Shown in pieces: positions 8,253 to 22,900 of a DNA stretch of 64,000 nt (position 1 is the stretch's first letter; each line of letters opens with the position of its first letter). Below the pieces are notes generated by a model. The model saw only the letters and a list, made by a program, of their open reading frames with translations, was not told the origin of the DNA and made no database searches. The stretch is from Hybos culiciformis (taxonomy: Eukaryota > Arthropoda > Insecta > Diptera > Hybotidae). The stretch spans positions 17,125,922 through 17,189,921 of the forward strand of contig OZ023273.1 in the NCBI GenBank assembly GCA_964007475.1, given 5' to 3'. Made by a program: the position numbers and the translations under genes.

Positions 8253-11200
8253 CAATAATAGTGAAAATTTGAATTAAATTTTTCGTTATAAAAATAACAT
8301 TTCGACTCATTTAGAGTTTCGAATATTTTTACCTACAATACATTTGAACATATGTAGGACATGTAATTCATTGATTTAATGTATAGAATTAACAATTCTT
8401 TTTTTTGTTATGATACCTTTTTCATGAAAAACATACATATTTTTTCATGAGAAGCATATACATTTAAAGTCTATTATCATGCACGGATCTCAAAAATAAT
8501 AAAATTAATTAACTATCATAAACTTTTTGACATGAATTCAAAATTGTTCTCTTATGTATTGCTTATTTCCATTATATTTTACACAAACTATAGTGATATG
8601 TATGACATTTATATAAATTTTTAACTCATGTAGCGCAAGTTCGTTTTGATATAACTGGAAAACAATGCTAATGGTTAATTTAAAGATCCTTATTTTATTT
8701 TTAATATTGTTTCAAACAAAAAAATTTTCGTTGGGTATGATATTATGTCCCAAAAATAGTGTTTAGATCTTATTATTCGAAATAAAAGGTATTCCTAATC
8801 CTATTACTCACTTATCTTACTTGGTTACATAATTATAGTCTCTATAAGATTTTTGATCTAATATAAATTTGTTCACTTTCAAAAACAATCCTTATTTTAT
8901 CAAAATCTTCATTGAAATGTTAAAATTAATAATTTTGTGACCAAATTATTGAAACCCCTATATTTAAAAAAAGACTTTCGCAAAAAATTGTTGACCGTAT
9001 GGCTGTATTTTAAGAACAAAGAATCAAGTGATTCAAATCAAAAACAGCAGCTTAAAATTTTTTTTAAAATTTATTAAATTTCATAAGTTTTACATAATTA
9101 TTGCTTCTATGTATTTAATTTAAAAATAACTTTAAAAAGATAGTTTTTAGCGGTTTAGTTTTAACGTACTTATTTTTGTCACACATGAGTAGAAAATATT
9201 TCGGCAGAAAAAAAAGCGAATTAAATAAGTAAATTTCTTGTAATTGACTATAAATTGTTTTTAATTTTTTATTATAATACTTATTCAGGTATAATGAATT
9301 ATGTATTTTTCAAAAGTAAAAAAATATTCTCAAATTCTTATTATATTATAATAAATAAAAAATTATTTTCATATTTATATATCATTTTATATATTTTATT
9401 AAGGATAATAATATACATCATAAATATTATAAGCGTGTAATATATTTTTCTTTGACACTATCAATACGACGGGGCATTATAAATTATTTCATATGAATTA
9501 TTTGAAGTTTTAAGAAATTACAAAAATGCATATTATTTTGCACTCAATTAATTACTCATTTGAATTTTCCTTATTTATTTTTTAATTTTCCTTATTTGAT
9601 ATAGTTCGCAGAGAAACATAATATGTTGTGCCCAATTTGATTTTTTTTCGATTTTAACTTCATTCATCTTTAAAAGTTTTAATGTAAATCAATTTAAATT
9701 GGAAATAAAATTTGTTAAATCTAAAAGACATAATAATAATCTAGAATTGAAATCAATCTATTACTTATCCAAAACGTTAAAGTTTTTTAAAAGAGCGTGT
9801 TGCTAAGCTAAAATTGTTTTAAAAATTTTAGATATGCAAATTATGCGTTTCAAATAAAAATAATTTTGATTGAGAATTATGCATATTGTGTCTCAGTGCA
9901 CTGATTCTTCATAACAAACGTATGCTAAATCTTAAAATTTCCATACTTTTAAAATAAAATGTGGTCAAGAAAAAAATTTTATCAGAATGATTTTAATTTA
10001 TTTAATGTAAAAATAAAAATTAAAATTTATTTTCATAATTAAAATTTTTCAACTGAGGGCAAATTAAATAATTATGAATGCACATAAAAAAGTTAATTAT
10101 TATATTTTTATGAAATTGAATATGCATATAATTTTGTGTTTTTGAAGCTTTGTATTAACGAGGAAAGTTACGGATGAAATTGTTGTTATTCCATTATATT
10201 ACATCACATTGAGAAAAAATATAACAGAGTCTCAACTACGAATAAAAGAATCGTGAATTTTAATAAAAAATACTAAATAATTAAACATTTTGAGTGCTTT
10301 TATTTTGATATTAAAATGACATTTCTTTATAATTCTCTCAATGTCGGGTCGTCGTATTTAATTTTTTAAAATGACCGGGAAATGCAAAAAAGAATAAAAT
10401 TTTGACTATTACGTTGAACACGGAGATAATTTACTTTTTTTTTGGTTCGTAAAATATTTATTACTTTTGTTTGTTTGTTATAGAGTTATTTTTGTCTGTG
10501 ATTTGTTTGAACGTTTGAAAAATGTTTTTTTAATTTACTTACAGAAGATAATCTAGCTAGCTTAAAAAAAAAACACAAAATAAAAAAAAATAAAAATTTT
10601 GATTATTAATAAAATTTTTGTGTAACTCTGGTTTTTCTTCAATTATTACGTTGGATGAATAATCATTTAAAAGAGGACAATTATTAATTTGTTTATGTGG
10701 TTAAAATGCTAGTTTAATATTGAAAATTTCCGGAATAAAAAATTAAAAAAGTCCTTGATGCTAATGCTAATTTTTGTAACTTAATTCTGTAAACTCCCCA
10801 TCATAATATTTTCTCTAATTTGTGACCCCTTTATGGTAACAACACACTAGGTATTTAAGTTGGTGTACAGGTATACATAACGACTTTACATATTCCTAAA
10901 TAAAGACATGTTCGAAGCTATATTACGAATGGGCGAAACCATAACCAAAAATGCAACTGCTTGAAATAAAGTGTAACAAAATAATACTATTTGAATTTTT
11001 TTTAATCATGCAGGACCCAAAGGCCGCAGTTTGAGTACCCCTGCCTCAAAGGCAAATATTAGAATTCTGCCTTTTGAAATGGGGAAATAAAAATCTTATA
11101 ATAAATAGACCTAATCTGATAAAAAATATGTCTGAAAATTTTACAATTCAAGAACTATATTTATATACAACTTTCTATAAGTCTATAAGGAAACAATCCT

Positions 11201-14200
11201 GCAGTCTGTACAGGGAATCAGACTGTAGAAAACTTTAACAATAAATATAATAACTTGAATATTCTTTAAAAAAATATTATTTGATTTACTAAATAAAAAT
11301 TTATAAATTAATTTTTTTAGACTGGAAGCCATTAATCAATTAATATTTTCCAACTTACCTATTATAATATATAAAAATGTAAATAAATATACTGTTTTAC
11401 ATGAAAAATTGTGTTTTTTTTTTAAATTCTCATATTTCTCATATTTAATTATTATACTTTTTTGAACGTTAAAAATCTATTAAATATAATTTAATATTTT
11501 GTTTATGCATTTTACGTTAATTGAAAAATACAAGAATAAAAAAATAAAATAAAAATTTATTCTGTTCTGTTAAATTACCAAATATGTATATCAAATGAAG
11601 GGAATGAATTTTTTTATATATATATATTTTTTTTAATAAAAAGGTAAATATAAAATTGGTTAAATCTACAGAAATATACATTTAAAACTTTTTAATTATT
11701 TATGAATAATTTTGTACATATACAAAAGTTAGAATGCAAAACTTTATTTTTATTTTTGGCATTTGAAAGAAAATCTGTTAAATGAAACAAATGAAAATTG
11801 TATTTAATTCATTTACATAAACACTTTATTAGAATTTTTTTTTTTAATTTCAATGCAATCAGCTTAAAGCCAATTTCCTTTTTAGTTAATTGTTTTTCAA
11901 TTAAACCATATAGGTATATTTCAAAAGGAGTATCTGGAAGGCTTATAAATGTTCTTTGTATAAAAGTTAAAATACCTTATCTTTTCAATAAAAATAGTTA
12001 ATTAAGATTAAACTAAAGACTATTTCAATATCTATAAATTCTTTGAAATTTGATATTTTTGTATGTATTATGTGTATGTATTATGTGTTTACTTTATATT
12101 GTTGTTTGTTTTGTCAGCTCCTTGCAACTTGAGTTTTTATTTCATTTTAGGTATTTGAATTTGCGTAGCAAAAAGAGGAAAACAATAGAAAGAAACTATT
12201 AGACGAATATGTTAAAGAAAAATTGTATACCTATGTGATTTCATTTCTGTGTTTTTTTTGTGTTCAAATTTGATTACAACTAAATAAATGCTTAGTTCTA
12301 CTGCAAAAATATTGTAATTCTGTTTTCGCAATGTTGACACTTTTTAACACTATTTCTACGATTACAAATTTTAATTTTTTGCAGACTAACTATTTTTTAG
12401 TACACAATTTACAGATTTCTTTGCTGAATTTAATATAAAAATAAATTTAAGGTTAGTTGAAATGCATTTTTTATAAAATATTGAAAAATATTTTATTCTA
12501 GCTCTATATACATATATGTATGCCACATTATTTATGATTTTTTTAATAATATATATATAATATGAGTTTCAACATTTTTCTTTTCAGCTTTCGGCAGATT
12601 TATTTAAATTTCATTCATGAGAGGAAAATGTTTTTACCTAACTTCCTGTATCTTTATTTATTTATAACTAAAACGATTTCCATGTTGTAAAGTCAAAATA
12701 AAACATCGTCAATAAATATGTCTTTTTATGGAAACAATTCAACCAGATCATTGAATTCTTTAAATTTTTTACATAAAAAATAATGTCTTTGCATAAATAT
12801 TTCTTTTACATTTGTGGGAATTTAATTTTTGAAGGCATAAATTAACTTCCCTTTCTTTATGATTTTCCCTTGAGATTTGATGTAAGATAGAAAAATGTTA
12901 GTATGGAAAAATGCTGAATAAGTTAAAGATTCTTTGAATTATTAACTCGATATAGATAAATAAAGTAGAAAAGAACTTCATTGACATTGCAATTTACATG
13001 TACATATATTATTAAAATATTTTGTAACTATATAATATAAGTTCCGATGAGGCTAACGTAACTATATTCTTTCTATGTTGTTAAGAAAGTTCTTAAATAC
13101 GTTAGCTAAAAGTTATCCTAATAAATCAATTCATATCATACCAACAACAATACCATTTTTAAGATGTTATTCAATAGTTAAATAATACTTTCAATCCTTC
13201 AACAATTAAATTTGTAAATTGAAATAGAGATACTTTAATAATGTCAAAAAATTTCTACAGATATTATATTGGTTTATTTTTTCTAGAAATAATATTAATT
13301 TAGTACCTTGTTCGCATCTAAAATTATTTCCGGAAAAAAAATGGAAATTTCCACTTCTAAAAATGCTTTTTATACTTGATAACTCAAAATAATTTGATAG
13401 TTCCCGAAACAAAATATAGGATCGAACAACGTATAAGAGAAATATTCGAACTTAAATTTAGAAGAATATTGATAATAATAGCTAGTGGCATTCAGTATTA
13501 GCTAATAAAATCAATCATCTAAAGTTATCTAAAGTGATTTAACATATCCGCAAATTATTCTACTTGTTGTTTATATTATTTTAAACATCAAGTGTATACC
13601 TTTAAAATATTAAATTTATTTTTAAAAAAATCCATCTATATAAAATTGATGAAATTTTCAAAATTTCTTTTTTTTTAGCTATTTATTTTATACTCAACAT
13701 TTTTCTTAACATGTAAAAGGACATAACATTTTAAGTTCATATATATCTATGTATGTACAAAATATAACATATTATATGAAAAATAAAATTTTATTAAAGA
13801 AAAAAAATTTTTTTTTTTACTGGTTCACGTAAAATTTCAACAATAATGCTGAAATTGCAACTTGAATCCATTTGGGATCATTTTAAATTTAAAGAGAATT
13901 GCACTTTTAATATTTTATTACCACAAACCGAGAATAATAAAATCACGTATAGGTTTAATTTCTATTCTGTAAGTTACCATAAAATGCAAGAATTTGTTTT
14001 TATTCAAAGATAAATGGAATTTTATTAGGAGTATTTTTGTATTTTTTTTTTTGTTGAAACGAAATGAACATACTTAACGTTAATGGGCCTGTAATAAAGT
14101 TGAAGAATAATTTCAAATGTTTTTTTTTTTGCATAGTAAAATAATAACAATATTATGTAAATATTTATTTCAATATTTTGTTATCTGTATATAAGTTGTT

Positions 14201-15178
14201 TTTGATGGAAATCAAATATTAATGACTTATCCTTGTAATAATCATTTCTTGATGTCAACTTTTCTTTCATAATTTTATGAAAAACAACTTTTAATATTAT
14301 GCATAGTAATAATTTAATGATATTGATCTCTTTCTTGCCAGAATTTTAAATATTTTTTATATACATTAATAAAAAAGAAGTTCTAAACGTTCTTAAATTC
14401 ATACTTTTTTAATTGTTCCTCATATACATACTTATAGTGGTTGTACCGAATTGATTATTTAACAACTATACAGTGAGTTTAAATTATTTTTTTTTAATTT
14501 TCGGCAAGTTATAATTCCGTACATTTTTTCGTACATAATGTTGTAAAATTTTTAACTGAAATTTTGCTAAAAAATAATTTCATTTTTTAAATTATATTCT
14601 TTAAATAAAATATTAGGATCTCATACTAGTAGATGAAAAGTAATAATTTTTCTGTGTTAACTTTAATCTTCTTCAATCAAAAAAAAAATATACGACTCAC
14701 ATAATTTGTTCATTTTAATATCCAAAAAAAAAAATAAAAGGAAAAAAATTACAACGATGAACCAAGACCGCATTATATCATAATAATTGGATTGTTCTTA
14801 AGAATTTAGTATCTACATTATATAAGTATAAAGATGGAAAATTTTATTATTCTCCAACATTATTTTCCCAAGGGAAAAATAAATCTTTTCCTGGAAAATG
14901 TCCTCAAATATTCATATCAGACTATTTCACATAGAATTTATTGCAATTTCGTTTTAAATCTCATTTTAGGGATTTAAAAAAAATATATATGCTTTACAGA
15001 AATCTAAAGCCATCTGTGTGCATAGAAGACCATAAAAATTTCATTTTTTATGAAGGCATTTTTTATTCAAAAAAATAATTTTTCAATTTGTTTTTTTATT
15101 AAACATTAAATTATAATTGAATTAACAATACCTAGCATATGTAATAAAATAGGATGTATGGTCTTATAATGCTAGCTA
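8253..15178. other. AT-rich, no gene recognised
   Basis: This is very AT-rich sequence with many A/T homopolymers. No open frame here has a protein-like composition or splice context that I can defend. One hAT-like terminus, GGCCGCAGTTTGAGTACCCCTG, lies at about 11022-11043 without a partner end. Confidence 0.5.
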
Positions 15179-15296
15179 CAGAGCCGTAACTAAGCCGTAA
15201 CTAAGCACGAGCGACATTTTAAAACTTCCTAAATCCAAATCAACTCTACAAAAATTACACAATTTATTAAGCGACGAAACATTAATTTCAGCTCTG
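15179..15296. mobile_element. Short hAT-like MITE remnant (118 bp)
   Basis: It starts CAGAGCCGTAACTAA and ends TTTCAGCTCTG, giving CAGAGC-type inverted ends. The flanking 8-mers GCTAGCTA (15171-15178) and GCTATATA (15297-15304) agree at six of eight positions, compatible with an old hAT target duplication. Just inside the left end is a tandem GCCGTAACTAA. There is no coding capacity. The class call is tentative. Confidence 0.4.
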
Positions 15297-16827
15297 GCTA
15301 TATATATGCATTTATATGTGGAAAATGTGTAATATTTGAACTCCTAAGTTCTGCGTATAAAATTAAATATTTTCATATTTTCATATGGGAAATATCTTTT
15401 AGATTATTTTCTAATGGCCATATTAATACCAAATGTTTGAAAAGTAATTTACTCTAAATGGAATCTAGTTATCTAGTTCTTATTATTATAGTTGGGAGGT
15501 CAAATTATTTATAAGTATTTGACTTATTGAGTTTAATTTGGTGAACATATTCTTGTGGTTTCGTATAATCGTATACGACAAATGTTGTTTTTTCAGTAAA
15601 TTTTCATTTAATTTCAGTTACAATAAAGACTACACACATTAATCGTTCTAAGCAAGATCTCACAATTAGATTTTAAAACCATAAAAAGATTTAAACAATT
15701 TTCAATAACTAACAAAACAACTATTATATGAAGGTAAATAAATATTCGTTTATTATTTATTTTAAACGTTGTAGCTCGAAAAAACCAAAACTCCCACTAG
15801 TACATATTTACTAGTACTATGTTTAGTATTACTTTGAATAATAAAGGAAACAATATGTAGTACCGTGTAATTGAAAAATTAAAATAATTGAAAACACATT
15901 TAACATATTTTGAATTAAAAAAAAAATTAAATGAATAAAATATATAATGCAATTTACAGAGTTTAGCTCTTGTTTCAATTGACAACCCAAACATAATACA
16001 AAAAATGACAAGAAAAATAACCTATTTAAATAGAGAATAAGTTGAAATTGAAATACCCAAAAGCCTTAAATGAGGAAATAACTAAAACAAGTTAGTCAAC
16101 ATCTTTTCATTATTATTATCATGTCTTTATTTATTAAAAAAGTATTCCATCCAATTCAAAGCATAAAAAATAAAGTTGAATTTTTTGTCGGAAAATGTAC
16201 ATTTTTGCTTCTTTTTTTTTTTTTAAAATATTCATTAAAAACACTAAAGAAAAATGAAATATGTATAGTATTATTATTATGTACTCTTTGTTAACTGTAT
16301 ATATACATAAGAAAATTCTGTACTTTATACAGAAATATTTCCCAGATTAATCTAACTTTTTTTGAATGGCAACAACGTACATCGAAGTTTTTAATATAAT
16401 GCAAATTAATGCATTTTAATTTTTTCTTAAAATGCTTCTTAAGAAGTGTTAAAAGAATAATTATAATAAACAGAAAATAATTTATTATTAAAGTATATAT
16501 TAATTTATTATTTATAAAGACCAATATCCTTTTAATTATCGACTCTGACTCTAAGGCTAAGTTTTTAAATCGTTTAAGTACATTAGTGTTTCATTAGCAG
16601 AAAGTAATGTCACTTAAAAGCAATTATGTATTTATATTTAGGAAACGTACGAAATCTATTACTTCTTTATTATTTAAGAATATAGATTACTTGAAATAAC
16701 TGAAATCCTAGTGTCAAGTTTTGGATCCATCAGATAAATTCACACTTATCAATAACAATTATTGAGACGATGTATACAAACAGTTTAAATAATTGTCATT
16801 TGTATATTAAAATGTATGTATGAATCT

Positions 16828-16913
16828 CAGTATTCATTCTTTATAATTTTTAAACTGTATTAATGCCATACAGTATTCATTCTTTATAATTTTTAAACTG
16901 TATTAATGCCATA
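16828..16913. repeat. Perfect 43-bp tandem duplication
   Basis: 16828-16870 is repeated exactly at 16871-16913. Each copy runs from CAGTATTCATTC to TAATGCCATA. It is a recent local duplication with no coding content. Confidence 0.9.
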
Positions 16914-19900
16914 CAAATATCTTAAATTATTTTATGCTATGTATGATGAAATAAACATAGAAATGACAAAAATTTATTATGTGTATAATTTGAGAATATG
17001 ACCCTGGTTGATGATGATGTCTTTCATTCTTCTCTTTTAGTCTATCTATTTTTTTTTTGTTAATTTACAAAGAAAAACTTGATGAAGTTATCTTATTTAC
17101 ATTTAAGAGATTAAAAAAATAAATATTATTTTCTTATGTGTTTCAACATTTTGAAATGTTTTAAATTTAAATTATCATAATATTATTTTAAGAAAATATT
17201 AATTTCGAATGTAAGAAAGATTTTATAGGTAATAATAGCATAATAATTTGCTTTTAGACATACAAAATAAATTATATATATGTATATAAAAAAATAATAA
17301 AAGTTGAATTAGAAAAAAAAAGGATAGAAATAGAAAAATTATAACTTGTTATGAATTTATTAAATATATATATATTATCATATAAATGTGATATAAATAT
17401 TTGAATTCAAAGTTGTGTTATTATTATTCTTACTATCTTACTATCTTTATTCATCATTATTATAAGCATTATTCCAATAAATTCGACATTAAATTTTTTT
17501 GTCACCAACATTCATAATGTTATATTACATGCGGCTCTTGAAGAAAGATCTTAGAGTTACGCCTTTTCGAAATTAATGTCTATTTCTAAAAATAATAAAT
17601 TATCTAAAAGCTTTCAGAAAAAAGTTAAAAAAGTGACATTTAGTTTTTAAAAAGAAAACAAAATCACTATGACAGAGGTCTTCATCTCAATTTCAAAAAA
17701 CTATCTGATACACGTCAGATTTTAGAATTGGAAACGATAAAATTTAAAGAAAAACAATAAATAAAAATAAAAACAAAAATACGTGGTTGCATCATTAAAA
17801 ATTTGAAACCAAAGTTTTTATTTCCCTAGATTAAATTTCAGAATTTGTGCAACAGAAAAAGTTAAATAAAAATCGTAATTTTTTTTTTTGGTTGGATTTG
17901 AATCACTTATCTTTGAAACGCCTCAAATATCCTTTGAAAAGTTTCCTTTAATAAAATTTTTCCTAATATACATATTATACTCTTATTAAATACAAATTCT
18001 TGAAAATTTTATTAATAATAACAGATTCTTTATGGTTTTTTATTCTATTAATAATATTAAAAAGTTTTTTAAAGTTTGTATCTTTTTCAGGATACTTGAG
18101 AAAGGAAAAGACGATGAAAACTATTTTGAAGTTTGTTGAAAAAAAAAAAAACCTAAATAATTACTATTTTATTTAATTAGGTTAAAGCAAAAAAAAAATT
18201 TTTACACCCTTAACTTTTATGTTATTTTAGCAAGATAATTACAAAAAAAAATAAATTTTTTCGTTGCTGGCCTGACAAAAATATGAAGAATATTAAAAAG
18301 GAATGGAAAATTTGATTTTTTTTTTTTGCAAATTAAGCTGAGTAGCAGTATTTTTTTTAGAATAATGATATGATTTTAAAAATTATTTTGTTGAGGAAAT
18401 GTTTTTTGGTTGTTCTTGAAAAAGAAAGAAACATATTACTTCGTAAGGATTCTGGCAAAATGTCATCAAGGCATTAAATTAAATGTTTTACTTGGAAGTT
18501 TGAAATTTAAATAGCTTCTGTAAACACATTTTTGAAGTTCTCTTTAATGTATGCATAATATTAAACTATTGCACAGTATTTTAGTCATAAATAAACTAAT
18601 ATGTACAAAACATATCAGCTAATTTAAACGCAGCATAAACTTAAACTTGCTAGGTTAAGTGATAATGGGAAATATCTTTTATGGTTGTTACTATGCTGAG
18701 TTTATATGTTTATTAAAGTGAATATTCATATTTTTAAAGAGGTATTTTGATCTTAAATCTTGCTTTATTTATATTAGGTTAATTTTATAGAATCTTAAAA
18801 ATAATTTTATATGTATATTTATGCACATAAATGGGAATGATATTATTTTGTTAAATGTGCGTCTTTTTTTATTTCCTACATAATTTTGTTTTGATATTTT
18901 TTCTAAAATTTAAGAGGTCTTCGAACCCATTAAGAATAATATAAAGAAAATAAGGGCATAATAAATGTTATACTTAATTTAACACATACCAGATTTGAAA
19001 ATGAAAATGTTTTCTATGTATAGCTATATAAATTTAGTTAGTGGAACAGTTTTATTAAAATATTTAAGGAAAAAAAATAAATACTTCCTTTGGGTAATTA
19101 ACACATCAGATGTTAAATTAGTTAAAACTCAACAAGATATTTAAATTTTCCTATCCAGTACTTAATATTCAAATCATTGCAAAGAACTTATATATAGGTA
19201 TATAATAGGTACGAACATATAACTGGAAAGATATTATTTCTGTTATATTTCTCTTGTAAAAATATTATTTACAAAACAGGAAGTTGTCCTTTAATAATAA
19301 AAAAAAAAATATAATTTATTATTTTATTAAAAATAAGCGAACAAGTCAAAAGTTTTCATAAAAATTATTCCTCTACAAGCAGAAGTCAAAGTGAATCTTA
19401 TTTTATGAAGAAATTTTGTTGTTTCATTTATGAAAAGATGTTATCTTTTAAAAGCTAACAACACTACTCTGTGGGACGTTTTGTAAATAAATTCATCATC
19501 TTTACATTGGTTTCAGTAATTTCCAACATAATTTCATGAAAAAAAAAAAAAACTGATAAATTTTTATGCAAAAAAAAAAGGAAAGAAATGTCTCTTTATA
19601 TTTTAAGCATTTAATATTATTATTCAATTTGTGTGTAATTAAAGAGAAATTGTCTGTAAAAAGGAATTTCTATTAGTTTTGTTGCCCTTGTTTTTTTTTA
19701 AAGTTATTCCCTATTCTTCTAACATTGATTGTTTGTAAGTAGAAGAATTTTGAAAAATTTTGCGTTTTGATTTTTTATTTATGAGCTCCATTGCTCGCAA
19801 CATGAGCCATAACAGAATTATCGTACACACATCCCCAGTTCCAAGTAATATAAACTAATTCTGTTTGTTGTATACATGTTCATATTACATTATATAGCAT

Positions 19901-22900
19901 AGAAAAAGATAATTGATATCCAAAGAAATGTTCCTTTAATTTTTTTTTTGCCTGAATTCAGGACCTTCAATAAAATTATGAAATATGTAATAAGAAATAA
20001 ATAATATAAATTGCTTGTAATACAAGAAATTTTTTATCATGGAACAAAAAAAATTGACCATTATTCATATCTTATCTATTATTCAAATTTTCCAAGTCTT
20101 TTTTTTTTTTGTACAATACTAAATTTGCAACGAATTTACCATAATTTCAGCAATTTGTTCATAACATTTATTTTTAATATTGCAATAATATTAAATATTT
20201 TTTGATAAATTTGCGTTTAAAAATGAGAAAAAAAAAAGCTCAATAAAAAATGATTTTTAGTTGTAAATAAGTGAAAAGTTCTAATTTAATTTCACCGAAA
20301 TATTTTAGAGTTATTATTAGGTTTACTTATTTTATTTAATATTGAAAGTAATTGAAAATTGATTTAATTACTCTACTGTAGTCAGACAAGTTGAGGTTAA
20401 TATACAGGATCTCTTCAGCTGGACTAATCTTAATCCTATAATATTCTATAATATTCAGCGTCTTCTTTTCACATAATGTTTCTATAAGTTTTTGAAAAAG
20501 AAACAAAATTAAAAATAAAAACTTTGAATTTGATAAAATTTCAGATAATTATAAATTCAATTGTATGTCTAATATATTTTATTTTGTGATCAAATATGCG
20601 CCGGTAAAATGTTTAGTATACCTGGGCATTATATTTCTTTTTAAATTTATCTTGAAACATTTTCATGCATAAAAAAATTGTGGTTACTATAAAATAATAT
20701 ACAATACTATTAAAAAAAAGGGAAAACATTGAAAATAATAATGTTGGTAGTATCAAGAAAATAAATGCTTTTAAATTTATAAAATAAATTATTCAATTTT
20801 GTATGTAACGTTACCATAGTTCATGCTCATGGACCACTTATAATATTTATCAGTTTTATAAAATGTTTACAAAATTTTCGTAGGAATCAATAGTTTTTTT
20901 TTTTTTATTATATTTTAATGAATAAATTATTTTTATGAATTTTAATCTCAAAAATAATGGATATCATAAGTTCTAAAATTCTTAATTTTTTACATACATA
21001 TGAAATATTTACTAAATTCGTGAAAAAAAATAAACTATCTATTGCTATAATGTTGTGTGAAATCCGCTTTTTAGTTTGATATTAAATAATTTTAGTCAAT
21101 AGGAATAATTTTTACATTGGATATTTAAGACATTATGAAGTTCGTTATACATTTAGTTTTTGTTGAATTTCATCTACTGCTTGTATATAATTTCAATTTT
21201 AACCAAATTTGTGTACATTTGATGCAGTTATTTAATATTTAAAAACTGCAATAATAATTTTTTTAAAATCTAATAAAAGACATGTATTAAAAAAATATTA
21301 TAGTAATAAGCTTTCAGAATTTTTTCTATATTTTGTTCTTAAAAAGTTTTGGTACTTGACAGAACTAATAAATATTTGCTAAGCTACTTACTTTAAAAAA
21401 AAAGTTAATATGTTTTTATTCAATGGATAATTTCAACAAAAATTCAAGCTTAAGTTAGAATTGAACTTTGGTGCATCGAAAGCATTCATTTTATTAATGA
21501 ACAGAAATAAAATAATTTCAAGTTTAATTTAGATTGAAACAAATTCAAGTTCAAAAATACAAATTTTAAAATAATATATATATGTTTATATATTATTCTA
21601 AAAATATATTTATTAAGTACACGTAATAAAATATTTTATATAATGAAGAAACGATTTTAAGTCACAAATGTTGTTTATATAATTAATAAAAAAAAAATTG
21701 TTTCTTTATTTAATTATTCGAATGAAGAACAATTCTGAATTCGTAGGTAGTTTTATAAAAGTAAAACATAAAGTAATTTATATATAATTAAAATTCTGAA
21801 CGTAATACTTAGGTATACGGAAAATAAAAACAGAATACCTTAAAGGTTTATGCAAAAATAATATTCAACCATAAACACACAAATCCTGAAAAAGTAGGAT
21901 TACAGTATTATAGTTAAAATTTTCTTAAGCTGTGCTGAAAAAAAAAAAATAAAAATTTTTACCACAAAAATGTATTTATTTTTGGTTAATAATAAAAAAT
22001 ATGTATGACTCATGATTCGAGATAATTCGAGTCGTGCTGAAACATAAAATAAAACTTAATGAGATTAACTTAATGCAAGGATTTTAAGAGGAAAGAGTAA
22101 TGAAAATGTGAATTATTTAATTAATACGAATAATTTACATCAACGAAAATAAATTTAATATGTTTTTATGCAACTTTTTATTATTTCTACTACATCTTTT
22201 ATATCACAATTTAAATTCAAGCACATAAGAAGGGATCAACAAAAAATCCACGATAAACATAAAAGGATTTTCATTTTTTGCAGAAAAGCTTTTGAAAGAA
22301 AGGATAATAAAAAAGAAAAAGTATGTGTATGTAAAAAATCGTAAAAAAACGTCTAAAATAAATAAAGCTTCAAAATAAGTCGAAAAGGTATTTCGTAAAG
22401 CTTATCTACTATCTGTCAAAATTCAAAAATAAATAATTAAGGTGATTTTAAATAGCAAAATATCAAAATAAAAACAGCTTCACTCAGAAATAAAGTAAAC
22501 CCAATAATAATTAGAACTAGTCTAGCTGAATTTTTCATATTGATCATAATATTCATAATATAAATCATTAATATGTTTCTATTGGATTTACGTATATAGT
22601 AAACATGGAAAGATTTTATCATTATCGCCATTAAAAAGTGTATTTCAAAGTGTCCATTATGTGCTTGTAATATTATAATGTTTCAATGCGGCTTGTTATA
22701 AACGTTTTCAATAATCTTGAACAAATCGTAGTTCCGCAAATATGATATTATTATTATATGATTGCACTTTTCTTTCGATTTTTCGAATTTCTACTTAATT
22801 AATATTTTAAAAATACATGAATAATGATTTAGAAATATTTGTCAAAATATTGTTAAAATTAAAAATTTTTTAATTAATATTTATTGAATTAATAACAACA

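Noticed and set aside
7372..8272. Several long overlapping open frames on both strands giving WFCTTGMVLHNW-type and VVQNHNTSCAEPYQ-type proteins
   Set aside because: They exist in several frames at once because the minisatellite unit lacks stop triplets and its 144-bp period is a multiple of three.
10990..11043. hAT-like right end GGCCGCAGTTTGAGTACCCCTG
   Set aside because: It looks like a hAT terminus, but no matching left end or 8-bp duplication was found, so no element can be delimited.
19800..19875. Hairpin from ACAGAATTA and TAATTCTGT, considered as a microRNA precursor
   Set aside because: The stem is only nine base pairs with a long loop, too short for a pre-miRNA.
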